Below, in pieces: positions 9,401 to 19,700 of a stretch of DNA of 64,000 nt (the first letter of the stretch is position 1; every line of letters starts with the position of its first letter). This DNA comes from CAYFPS01 sp964345075 (GTDB lineage: Bacteria; CAIWAD01), in assembly GCA_964345075.1 (NCBI GenBank), contig CAYFPS010000008.1, forward strand, positions 65,925 through 129,924. The letters are read 5' to 3'. A program made the translations under genes and the position numbers. The notes beneath the pieces are model-generated. The model was not told the DNA's origin, ran no database searches, and saw nothing but the letters and a program-made list of their open reading frames with translations.

Positions 9401-9663
9401 AGGTCGAGAACCTGCGCATAAAACGAGCACAGGGTCAGCTCTTTGGGGAAGCGGAGCGTCTGGACGAGATCGACAGGAACATTGAGGAACGACAGGCCGA
9501 GATTGTCCGCCGGAAGCGGCACTACGAGGAGGTGCGCGATCAGCTCGAACGCGAGCGGAAGCGCATCCTGACGCATCTGCTGCCGAAACGTTACGCCATG
9601 AGCGAGCCGGCGCAGGTCTTTCCCGTGAGTATCGAAGTGCGCCTGCCGGGAGGTGAAGTATGA
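6428..9663 (+). pseudogene. SNF2-family helicase, DrmD-like, interrupted by a -1 frameshift
   Basis: Reconstructed length is about 1,078 residues. The first part (6428-7310) has Walker A D-D-V-G-L-G-K-T, L-T-P-A-S-L-R-T-Q-W, the DECH box (7198-7209) and the start of the S-A-T-P-H-N-G motif. The rest (7311-9663) has the helicase C-terminal core with V-F-T-E-Y-K-T-T-L and R-L-E-Q-R-N-G-R-L-D-R-H-G-Q, then a coiled-coil-rich tail. The frame breaks at 7307-7311, where ACCC-GCAC reads as if one C were missing: one extra C restores S-A-T-P-H-N-G-H-T-R. SNF2 helicases of this type (DrmD) precede the adenine methylase in class 1 DISARM systems. Its stop overlaps the natural methylase start (ATGA at 9660). 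The break could be a sequencing error, but the rest of the island is damaged too. Confidence 0.85.
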
Positions 9664-12600
9664 GCGTGGAAATCCTGCCCGGCTGGGAACACTTGCGTCA
9701 TGGGGGCATGTTGCTGGACCCGACACGCATGGGCGAGTTGGCCACCCATGTCCAAAAGCTCTGTCCTCTTTTGTAGAGCGCGATCTGCGTCAGCAGAGCG
9801 TGAAAGTTGCTGATGGCCTGACTGAATCGGCCGACTTCGTCTATCACGTCCTCTATCAGGTCTGCGGCTTCGATAGCAGCACAGGCACGTGGTACCGTGG
9901 CTCCAGGGTTGGCCCTGAATGGGGTCGTCCTGCACTGACGGGCGAAACCATCAAGCCCAGGATGCTGTGGATCACCACGGGTGACAGCCGGCTTCCCGTC
10001 TTCCTGGAAAAGGAAGCGAGTGTGGGAGCCCGGCGTTGGGTCAAGGCCTGCAGCCGGGTGCTGCAGTGGCTGCGCAAGGGCGATGAGAGCCTGGCCCTGC
10101 TGACCAACGGTCGCCGGTGGCGCCTTATCTACGCTGGCCTGGATTTCGATGCCTGGTGCGAGTGGGATGCCGCCTTGTGGTTTGAGGAAGGCGAACTTTC
10201 GCCCCAGGTGGAGGCTCTGCGTACACTGATTCAACCAGCCCTCTGGCGCCGGACAGGAACCGATAAAGTCACTCCCCTGCTGGACGCAGTCCAGCGTAGC
10301 CGAAAGGGACAGGCCGAGCTTTCGAAGGTCCTGGGGGAGCGTGTCCGTGAGGCCGTGGAGGGCCTGATCGATGGCCATGGCGAGGCCTTCAAGGCTCAGT
10401 GTTCCGATGTGTCTTCCGTGGACATCTACAGGGCTGCCGTCCGCGTGGTGATGCGGCTCGTGGTGACCCTCTTCGCAGAATCGCGTGGCCTGCTGCCCAC
10501 TGACAATGCTCTGTATCACGGTGCCTATGGCCTGAAGGGACTCCTGGAGGACCTGGAAACCGCATCGGCCCGCGGCAAGGGCCGCCTGAAAGCCAGCATC
10601 AGTGCCTGGCCGCGTTTGCTGGCCCTGTTCCGGTTGATCCACCAGGGATCCCACCATCCTGAACTGCCCGTTCCGGCCTACGGTGGGGAGCTTTTCGCCC
10701 CCGGAGATCCAGCTTCCAGGGACGGCATGTCACGCGCCCTGTCGGTGCTGGAAGGTGCCTGCTTCCAGCAGGAGTATCCTGCTCTGAACGATGCGGCCCT
10801 GCTCGAGATCCTGCACCTTCTTACGCGGACGCGCATCAAGCTGCGCCAGGGGCGAGGTAGCAGGTGGGTGCCGGCCCCCGTCGATTTTTCCGACCTGTCG
10901 AGCGAGTACATCGGCATCCTCTATGAAGGCTTGCTTGACTTTGAGCTCAAGACTGCCCCCGAGGATGACCCGATTCTCTTTCTGGCCATCGGGGACCAGC
11001 CGGCACTACCTCTCTCGCGCCTCGAATCGATGGAAGACCCGGCACTGAAGGAGCTTTTCGAGAAGATGAAAGAAAGCTCCAGTGCAGAGGAAAGCGCGGA
11101 TTCAGACTCGGACGAGAGTGAGGCACCATCGACGGAAAGCGACGAAGAAGAAGACGTGGTTGAGGAGGACGCGGAAGACGAGAACCTGGAGGAGGATCCG
11201 CAGGATGCCCGGCAGGCCGTGAGACAGCGGGCCGAAGCATGGGCCCGGAGGGCGGTGCAGGCGGCCGGACTGATGCCCAGGCTGCGCGGCAAGTCAACAC
11301 CCGAGAAGCTGGCTGCCCACGAGGAAAAGCTGAACCGCAAGGCCCGCCAGCTGATCGTACGGACAGTTCTGCCCGGCGAGTGGTACCTGGCACGCTGGGG
11401 TGGTACCCGCAAAGGATCGGGCAGTTTCTACACGCGCCCCGGGCTGGCTGTCCCCACGGTGAGGCGCACGCTTGAACCCCTGCTCTACGACCATTCCAGC
11501 CAGAAGGAAACGGCCAAACCCCGCCTGCCCGAGGAGATCCTGGCCCTCAAGGTGGTTGATCCTGCCTGTGGGTCGGGCACCTTCACTGTGGCGGCCCTGC
11601 GGCAGATCACGGAGGCCCTCTACGAGTCCTTGATCATACACGAGCGCATCACCAGCGAGGAAGACCGCTCGCTGGTGGCGCTGCTCCTGGGTGGGCACAA
11701 GGGGGACGAACGCCGCCAGCAGGAGCTGCTTCCCTGCCTGCCGGATGACGAGCTCTTCGAGCCCCGCCTCAAGGCCGTACTGCGCCGCCACGTGGTGGAG
11801 CGCTGCATCTACGGTGTGGACCTCGACCCGATCGCTGTGGAACTCTGCAGGCTTGCTCTATGGGTGGAAACCATGGACAGGAGCCTGCCCTTCTCCTTCC
11901 TGGACCACAAGATCAAGTGCGGCAACGGGCTGGTGGGAGCCTGGGTGGACCAGTTCGAGCATTACCCGGTCATGGCCTGGAAGAACAGGGAAGGTGGCGA
12001 CAAAGGACACTCCAATGGCGTCCACTTCGACAATGGTGAAGGAACGAAACTGATCAAGGAGTGGGTTCGGTCGACCTTGGTTCCGGATCTGATCAGCATG
12101 TACTCTGGCCAGCTCCAGCTAGGGGAGGACTCCGGCCGTGATACGCTGGTGAGCCAGGCCGCCTTGAGAACCAAGGTTGACGAGTTGCACGAAATCCCGA
12201 TCCAGGAAGCGGCCGAGCGTGCACGCGTGTTTCATGAAGAGGTCGAAGCCTCCGGCTACTATCTTGAAACGAAGTCGGCCATGGACCTATGGTGTGCGTG
12301 CTGGTTCTGGCCTCTGGATCATCTCGATCTTGCTCCGCTACCGAGCAGCTTTCACACCCCAAGCGCTGAGACGTTGGGGCTGGCGCAATCGATCGCCACC
12401 AAGCGCCAGTTCTTTCACTGGGAGCTTGAGTTTCCGGATGTGTTCCACTCCTCGGGGAGTGGATTCGATGCCGTCCTGGGAAACCCGCCCTGGGAGACCC
12501 TGCAGCCGAATTCCAAGGAATTCTTTTCCAACATCGACCCGCTGTATCGTGCCTATGGCAAACAGGAAGCCCTCAGGGTTCAAACAACCCTCTTTTCCAA

Positions 12601-14810
12601 CGTCGAGACCGAGGAAGAATGGATCACATACAATGCCTCCTTTGCCGACGACTCAAACTGGATGAAGCATGTGGGCAATCCATTTGGTGACCCAGTTCGC
12701 ACAGACAAGTCGACGGAGCGATTCAGCTTCGGAAGGGGACGCAAGAAGGAAGAGGCATACGTCAACTGGCGACGATCACTCGTAGGCAGAGAGGGCTTCG
12801 CGGATCCTCACCATCCCTTCATCCACCGCGGTTCCGGCAAGGCCTATACCTACAAGTTGTTCCTGGAACAGGCCCATGCCCTGCTGAAGACAGGCGGCCG
12901 CATGGGCTTCATCGTCCCTGCCGGCCTGTATTCGGACCATGGGACCGGTGCCTTGCGCGAGCTATTTCTAGACCGCTGCCAGTGGGAGTGGCTCTTCAGC
13001 TTCGAGAACCGCGAAGGCATTTTCGACATTCACCGCTCGTTCAAGTTCAATCCCGTGATCGTCGAGAAAGGCGGCAGCACCCAGTCGATCCAGACCGCTT
13101 TCATGCGCAGAAGTCTGGAGGACTGGGAGCAGGGTGAGGACCATGCGACTCCCTACGCGCGAGAACAGGTCGAGCAGTTCAGCCCCCACACGAAAGCTAT
13201 CCTCGAAATCCAGTCGGCTCGCGACCTGGAGATCCTGGAGAAAATCTACGCCAACTCCGTGCTGCTGGGCGATGAAGGCCCAGACAGTTGGGGCATTCAG
13301 TATGCGCAGGGCGATTTCAACATGACCAGTGATTTCCGCCTCTTTCCACCTAGAACCACGTGGGAGAAGAAGGGCTACCGGCCGGACGAGTACAGCCGCT
13401 GGCTGAAGGGCGCCTGGCGGCCGATCGAGGAGCTATGGGAGGAGCTTGGCGTTGATCCGATCAATCCCGTCCCGCTGGATCCCGCCTGCGAGAAGCACCT
13501 ACGTGACGCGGACGTAATCCGTGGTGAGCACCGCCTGCGTGTGGCCCAGCCTCCCTACGACCGGATCCCCGTTCCCAGGGCTGACATACCGGCAGGCATC
13601 ATCCTCTCACGCGAAGCGGATGCCTTCATTCGTGAGGATGAGATTGAGGGGACGGCGCTGCCGTTGTACGAAGGAAGGATGATCGGCCAATTCGACTTCA
13701 GCGAGAAAGGTTGGGTGAGTGGGAAAGGCAGAGGCGCTGTATGGAATGATGTCCCACAATCAAACAATACAATTGACCCACAGTACCTAATGTCTAACAT
13801 TCACTGCAGTAACTCTACTATTCTAGGTCTTAAGATCCCACTTATGAACATTGGTAGTTCAATTAATACAAGAACACTGATTTGTAGTTTAGTGAATGAT
13901 TTACCCTGCAATCATTCTTTTATATGCGATAAGAACTAACGATATTTGTAAGAGTATTATGCTCGCGGGAATATTAAACAGCATGATAATCGACATGCAG
14001 GTTTGACTTCGCCTTACCGGATTAAACATTAGCTTCTTCTTGTTGGATGAAGTTTCTGGGCTACTTAAGAGTAATGAGTCTATCAAGCTATTGATTCAAT
14101 TAATATCCAATTTATCCATTTCGCATTTATTGTTTTCAAGAAATTGGATTGAATTGAGTTGTATCCATGGATTGGATTTACAAAAAAATGTGTGGAGCAT
14201 AACTGAGCATGATACAGTAAGAGCGAGAGCTGTAATAGACTCAGCTTTGACATTTATGTTTGGCATATCAGAAAGTGAATTGGCTTACATTTTACACGAT
14301 TGCGACCAACCTCACAGTGGCAGGTCAGGGAAAAATGCAAAAGGCTTCTGGCGCGTAGACAAGGACAAAGACCCCGAACTCCGACAGACCGTCCTCACCC
14401 TAGTAGCCTTTCATGACCTCCAGCAGAAGATCGAAGCCTGCGGCGGGGACCGCGACAAAGGCATCGAGGCCTTCCTGAATCAGAATGACGGCCAGGGCTG
14501 GATGCTGCCCGAGACGCTACGCCTCGCGGACTACGGTTTGGGACACGACGACCGCGCGAAGGAGCACCAGCCGGTCGCATCCCGCTTTGGCCCTCGCTTC
14601 TACGACTGGCAGCTGGCGCAGACGGCTGAAGAATCCTGGCGGGAGTGCGAGCTCCATGCCCGCAACCAGCTGGGTGAAGAGGGCTATCTGAAGCTGCTGC
14701 AGGAGATCGAAGAAGAGAAGCAGGGAAAGAAGCCGGAGCTTCGAATCGAGAAGGTGACTGAGGTGGCAAAGAAGATGGGCGGCGGGCAGCAAAGACTGGA
14801 CCTGGAATGA
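9660..14810 (+). pseudogene. Very large adenine-specific DNA methylase, DrmMI-like, with three lesions
   Basis: The natural start is the ATG at 9660 (M-S-V-E-I-L-P-G-W-E), overlapping the helicase stop. Reconstructed length is about 1,716 residues. The SAM-binding motif D-P-A-C-G-S-G-T-F (11557-11583) and the catalytic N-P-P-W (about 12481) identify an N6-adenine methylase of the Eco57I/DrmMI type. An acidic low-complexity linker (about 11090-11200) precedes the catalytic core. Lesions: a -1 shift at 9752-9757 (one A too few), a +1 shift near 13911-13925, and an in-frame TGA at 14004-14006 where the flanks read V-(R)-L-R-L-T-G-L. The tail 14040-14810, with W-R-V-D-K-D-K-D-P-E-L and N-D-G-Q-G-W-M-L-P-E-T-L-R, is the expected C-terminus, not a separate gene. 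In a working system it would mark host DNA. Confidence 0.85.
13740..14340 (+). other. AT-rich mosaic segment inside the methylase gene
   Basis: Lines counted by hand give 38% GC (13801-13860), 28% (13861-13920) and 25% (14101-14160). The flanks are at 55% (13621-13680) and 58% (14401-14460). The protein reading continues through the segment (L-A-G-I-L-N-S-M, F-F-L-L-D-E), so this is homologous coding sequence of different composition, not an insertion. Two of the gene's three lesions lie inside it. Confidence 0.8.
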
Positions 14811-14877
14811 GGTGTTGCCAAGATGTGCAGGTGTTTTGGGATGTTCCCCTAATTCTGCTGCGAACCGGCAATAGTCG

Positions 14878-14906
14878 TTGACAATGTGCGCTGCTATCAG
14901 TAATTA
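14878..14906 (+). promoter_or_regulatory. Sigma-70-type promoter for abiEi-abiEii
   Basis: TTGACA at 14878-14883 and TAATTA at 14901-14906 are separated by exactly 17 nt. The -10 ends 32 nt before the abiEi ATG. Known AbiEi proteins repress their own promoter; no clear inverted-repeat operator was seen. Confidence 0.65.
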
Positions 14907-14938
14907 GACCCCTTATAAAAGCACAACTCGGAAATCCT

Positions 14939-15751
14939 ATGCGGCCACGTGACTTTTTCAAGACGAACCCCGTATTCACACACGCTGAGTTTCTGGCCGC
15001 GCATGCGGGCAGTGGGAGAAGCCGCCACACAAGCAATAGTATCCTGAATGATCGTGTTGCTTCAGGCAGCCTGATACGAGTCAAGCGAGGTGTGTACGCG
15101 ACTGTTCCAGACGGGAGCAATCCGCGAACCTATCGTCCCGATCCGCATCTGGTGGCAAGCCGGCTCAGTCCAGATGCTGTAGTTGCCTATCATTCAGCAC
15201 TCTCCTTCCATGGCTATGCCTACTCGATCTGGACACGTGAGCAGTTTCTTAGCTCAAAGCGACTTCGACCCTTCACCTTTCGCGGAACGGAATACATTGC
15301 TGTTTGCCCTCCACCCTCCATTCGTGACAAGCATGATGATGGGTATGGAGTCAAGTCCTTCCCCCACGCAAAGGCCTCCATCCGTGTCACCACCATCGAA
15401 CGAACCTTGGTGGACCTTCTTCATTCTCCCGACCATGGCGGGGGGTGGGAAGAAATCTGGCGATCTCTAGAGATGGTGCCTTATTTAGATCTGGATGCAG
15501 TCATCAGGCATACCCTGGCAATGAAGACCGCCCAAACGGTTGCTCGAGTTGGCTTTTTCCTCGAACAGCACATGAAGAGCCTGATGGTCGAAGCGCACCA
15601 ACTGGAGAGCCTGGAAGCTTGCAAACCTCGAAGCAAGAGCTACTTCGATCGAAAACGTGTTCCGGGGACACTGGCGCGGCGCTGGAATCTGATTGTGCCG
15701 GAGGACGTGATGCGTCGCAGCTGGGAGGAGACACTTGAAAATCGATCATGA
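14939..15751 (+). CDS. abiEi: AbiEi-family antitoxin / transcriptional regulator
   Basis: 270 residues, the usual size for AbiEi (COG5340-like). The N-terminal 60 residues form a winged-helix region ending in G-S-L-I-R-V-K-R-G-V-Y-A, the characteristic signature. It is followed by R-L-S-P-D-A-V-V-A-Y-H-S-A-L and T-T-I-E-R-T-L-V-D-L-L. In type IV AbiE systems this protein represses the operon and neutralises the AbiEii toxin without direct contact. It overlaps the toxin gene by 17 nt and has its own sigma-70-like promoter. It is the only island gene without a visible lesion, as expected if loss of the antitoxin is not tolerated until the toxin is gone. Confidence 0.9.
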   Translation: MRPRDFFKTNPVFTHAEFLAAHAGSGRSRHTSNSILNDRVASGSLIRVKRGVYATVPDGSNPRTYRPDPHLVASRLSPDAVVAYHSALSFHGYAYSIWTREQFLSSKRLRPFTFRGTEYIAVCPPPSIRDKHDDGYGVKSFPHAKASIRVTTIERTLVDLLHSPDHGGGWEEIWRSLEMVPYLDLDAVIRHTLAMKTAQTVARVGFFLEQHMKSLMVEAHQLESLEACKPRSKSYFDRKRVPGTLARRWNLIVPEDVMRRSWEETLENRS

Positions 15752-16700
15752 GCAACTGCATCGTGCTGCAGATGAAGTTGGCTTCCAAGTAGAGTCCTTC
15801 GAGAAAGTTCTTCAATTGGTGGGCGTGCTCGATGCAATCTTCAAACATCCCTTTTTAATAAACCAGCTGGAACTGAAAGGAGGAACAGCTCTAAACCTGT
15901 TCACATTCGCTTTGCCTCGGCTGTCGGTGGATATTGACCTGAACTACACCGGCGCAGTTGATCGCCAGCTGATGATTGAGGAGCGCCCAAAGGTGGATCA
16001 AGCCATTCAGGCCGTTTGCGATCGCCTGGAGCTGCAAGTACGACGCATGCCAAGTGAGCACGCAGGCGGCAAGTGCAGACTGACCTACGAACGAAGTGAT
16101 GGCGGTAACGGAAATTTGGAGTTGGATCTCAACTTCATCCTTCGCGAAGGCTTCTGGCCCAGCCGCAGGGTGAATTCACCTGCACTCATGGGTATTGCCG
16201 CAGAAGCGATCCCCGTTCAAAACCTGCATGAGCTGGCCGGGGGGAAGCTGGCCGCGTTGTTTTCACGCAATGCCAGCAGGGATTTGTTCGATGCCGTCGG
16301 AATTCTCGAATCGCAGGACCTTGATTGGGCACGGTTGCGCTTTGCCTTTCTTGCATATGGTGGAATGAACCGCAAGGATTGGCGCGAGATTTCCATTTCG
16401 GATGTGCAGCTGGATCAGCAAGAAGCGGAGCGAAAGCTTCTTCCAATGCTTCGCCATGAGTTACGCCCTGCACGACGAGAGCTGGGATCGTGGTGTGACC
16501 GGTTGCAGGATCGTTGACGTCAACTGCTTTCAGGCTTGTTTCCCTTTACGAGGGAAGAAAGTGAGTTCCTACGGTTGCTCAATGATCGAGGCGAACTTCA
16601 TCCTGAGCTGATCTCAAAAGATGCTGATATGGCGGCGAAACTTGCTCGCCATCCGGCTCTGCTATGGAAGGCGCAAAACATGCAACGTGCCAGTAGTTAG
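15735..16700 (+). pseudogene. abiEii: AbiEii nucleotidyltransferase toxin, in-frame stop at codon 261
   Basis: Starts at TTG 15735 with GGGAGGAG 5 nt upstream. The polymerase-beta-like nucleotidyltransferase motif is present: L-K-G-G-T-A-L-N-L-F (about residues 47-56), then S-V-D-I-D-L-N-Y (about 65-72), plus H-E-L-A-G-G-K-L-A-A-L-F-S-R. A TGA at 16515-16517 stops it after 260 residues. The same frame continues for another 61 codons (R-Q-L-L-S-G-L-F-P-F-T to Q-N-M-Q-R-A-S-S, TAG at 16698-16700), which is the normal end of the family. Probably a C-to-T change of a CGA codon. The truncated product may or may not be toxic. The next gene starts 9 nt after the original stop. Confidence 0.85.
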
Positions 16701-16709
16701 GACACCCAA

Positions 16710-19700
16710 ATGGCATTGAACCCCGTCGTCTACACCGAGAAAGTCCTGCGCAGCTTCCTGCGCTACCAGCTGACCGCCTACCCTTTCGCCGATGAGGACC
16801 TCTACCAGCAGATGCGCCGGCTGCTCTCGCTGGACGAAACGCGCCGCTCGCCACTTCTTAAAGGTCCCTTCGTCAGCCTCTCCCGCTCTTTTCGTCAAGG
16901 TGCCGCGGTTGATGCCCTGATTTCGGCGGGGGTCTTCCATCCGGGCATGCGGCAGCGCATCCCCTCCTACATCGAGCATGTCTACGGGCACCAGGAGGAA
17001 GCCATCCGCGCGATCCACGGTGGGAACACTACCCTGGTATCCACCGGGACGGGCTCGGGCAAGACGGAGTGTTTCCTCTACCCGATCGTGTCCACCTGCC
17101 TGCAGCTGAAGGAAGCGGGCGCCGATGCGGGTATCAGTGCCGTAATCGTCTACCCCATGAATGCCCTCGCCGAGGACCAGTTGGGGCGCCTGCGGGAGCT
17201 GCTCGCCGGGACGGGCATCACTTTCGGCATGTACGTGGGCAAGACACCCGAGCAGGAGCGGGATGTCGCCGGCATCCGTCTGCCGTCAGGATCCACGCGG
17301 GAAGCCTATCTGGCCAAATTGGAGGCCGTACGCCGGGAAAAGCGCAGCGAAACGGTCTACCCCCCGGAAGAAGTGTGCTCCCGGCAGGCCATGCGTCGCC
17401 AGGGCGGACAGCCGCGCATTCTGCTCACCAACGTCAAACAGCTGGAACTGCTGCTGACCCGACAGCGGGACGTGGAACTCTTTGAAGGAGCCCGGCTGGA
17501 CTATCTGGTCTTTGACGAGGCCCACACCTTCACCGGAGCTCAGGGAGCTGAAACCTCCTGCCTGATTCGCCGGCTGCGCAATTACTGCGGCAAGGAGGCA
17601 AGTGAAACGGTCTGCGTTGCGACCTCCGCCACCATCCTTGATGTCGCCAATCCAAACGCTGCCCGGGATTTTGCCTCGCGCTTCTTCGGCGTGCCTGCCG
17701 AGGACGTGGCCACGGTGGCGGAATCCTACGAAAGAGATGATTGGCATAGCGAGCGACGTGTGCCTCCCCGCGCCCAGGCCAGCTATTCGAACCTGCTGCA
17801 GGAGTGCGTGACGGCCGTTGAACTGCCGGGCGAATCCGCCAGTTGCTGCGGGAGGTCTACGCCAGGCTTTCGGGAGAAGATCTCCCCACCGGGGATTGGA
17901 TGGCGGCTCTTCACGAAGGCTTGAGCCGAAACGAGCTGGTTTATCAGCTGAGCGAGCTCTTGGCTAGGCCCCACTCTCTTGCCGACGTTCCCGCATTGCT
18001 GTCCCGGAAGATTGGGCGAGATGTCTGCGAGCAGGAGGTCCTGGCCTGGCTCACCCTTGGTGCGGCAGCCCGGCAGGACGGCAGACCCTTGCTCAGACCA
18101 GTGATTCATGGCTTCATTCGTGGCATCAGCGGGGCGGTGGTGAGCTTTCCTGAAGGCAATAGGCCTGAGCTTTGGCTTGCCGCCGAGGACGAAATTCGGG
18201 ATCGGGAGGGCGGAGATCCCATGGCCCACCTTCCGGTGATGACCTGTACAACCTGTGGGCAGCACTACTTCACGACTCACTTGAAGGACTTCGACTTCTC
18301 AAACAAGCGGCCAGAAGGCGGCGAGGCTGCAGGCGACACCCACTACTGGTCCGCACTTGACTTTACGCTGGGAGGCAAACGTGTGGTCCTGTCGAACAGG
18401 ATCGTGGGCGAGAGCGACGACGATGGGATAGAAGACAACAATAAGACGGCACCGCTGTACTTGTGTCGGCATTGTGGCTCGGCCCATCCTGCCCAGCGCG
18501 GTAACTGTCTGCAGTGCGCATCCCCGGGTCCCCTGGTTGAGCTTCATGCCATTCGACAGAAAGAAGGTGAGAACGGAATCGGGCATCTTTCCAGCTGCAT
18601 CTCCTGCGGGGCGACCGGCCGTGCCCATGGAACCCGCTACCGTGAGCCTGCCCGAGCCGTACGTGCCACGAACGTTGCGGACGTCCATGTGCTGGCTCAG
18701 GACATGGTTCACCATTCGGAGCGGCCACGGCTGCTGGTGTTCTGCGACAATCGTCAGGATGCGGCCTTCCAGGCTGGCTGGATGAAGGACCATGCCCGGC
18801 GCTTCCGCCTGCGAGCCCTGATGGCCAAGGCACTCGAGGACGGTGTGAAGACGATCGGGGACCTGACCCACGCCCTGGACGAAGAGTTGGAACAAGACGA
18901 TGCCCTGTCAAGGGCGCTCGTGCCGGAAGTCTGGCAGGTTGTGCGCAGAGAGGGAGGCGGTGGTCGGCACGAAAAGGAAAGGCTGAAATACCTCCGTATC
19001 CAGGTGTTGCGCGAAGTGACGGTCTCTGCGAAGCAGGCACTCGGACTTGAGCCCTGGGGACGCATGAAGGTGCAGTACGAAGGCCTCAATCCGTCCATGT
19101 CGTGGATCGAGGAACACGCCGTTGCCCTTGGCCTGGAGCAGGATGTCCTGTGCGAAGGTGTTGCCGCCGTGCTGGACTACTTCCGCCGGAGCCGCGTGCT
19201 CTACGACCCTGAGCTGAAGATGTTCAGTCGTTACTGGCAGGACGGTGAACTGGAAATCCAACAGGGCTACATGCCCAATTTGGGTGGGCCGGTCGGAACC
19301 AAGCTGCGGCGGGAAGGCGAAGAAACGTCCAATCAGGTCAAGCAGTGGTTGAGCGATCGTGGTGCCACACCCCTGAAGCAGATCGCGAAGAAGTGGGGCC
19401 TTGCGCAGGAAGATGTAGAACCCTTCCTGGAATCACTCTTCGAGTTTCTGCGGGACGAGGGTTTTCTCGTGCCTGTGACCCTGACAGGTGCCAAGGGCCG
19501 CGCCCTTCCCAAAGTCAGCGGTGTCTACCAGGTCAATGCGGACAAGCTGCGTCTTGCTTCCAACAGGAAATCCACACGCGAGACGCCAAAGCATGCCTGC
19601 ATGGCTTGGCGCTGCACGGGCGAGCAGGAGTTTGTGACAGAAGATCCGGACAACTACGACCTCCAGCTCCTTGACGGTGCCTATTCCATGTTGCGCCCTG

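Noticed and set aside
14040..14810. Independent gene after the methylase
   Set aside because: Its sequence is the expected C-terminus of the methylase, and the frame is continuous back to 13923 apart from one TGA.
14004..16517. TGA read as a sense codon (alternative genetic code)
   Set aside because: Many intact genes here end in TGA (for example at 1125, 3080, 9661, 34146 and 36484), often in ATGA overlaps, so TGA is a stop in this genome.
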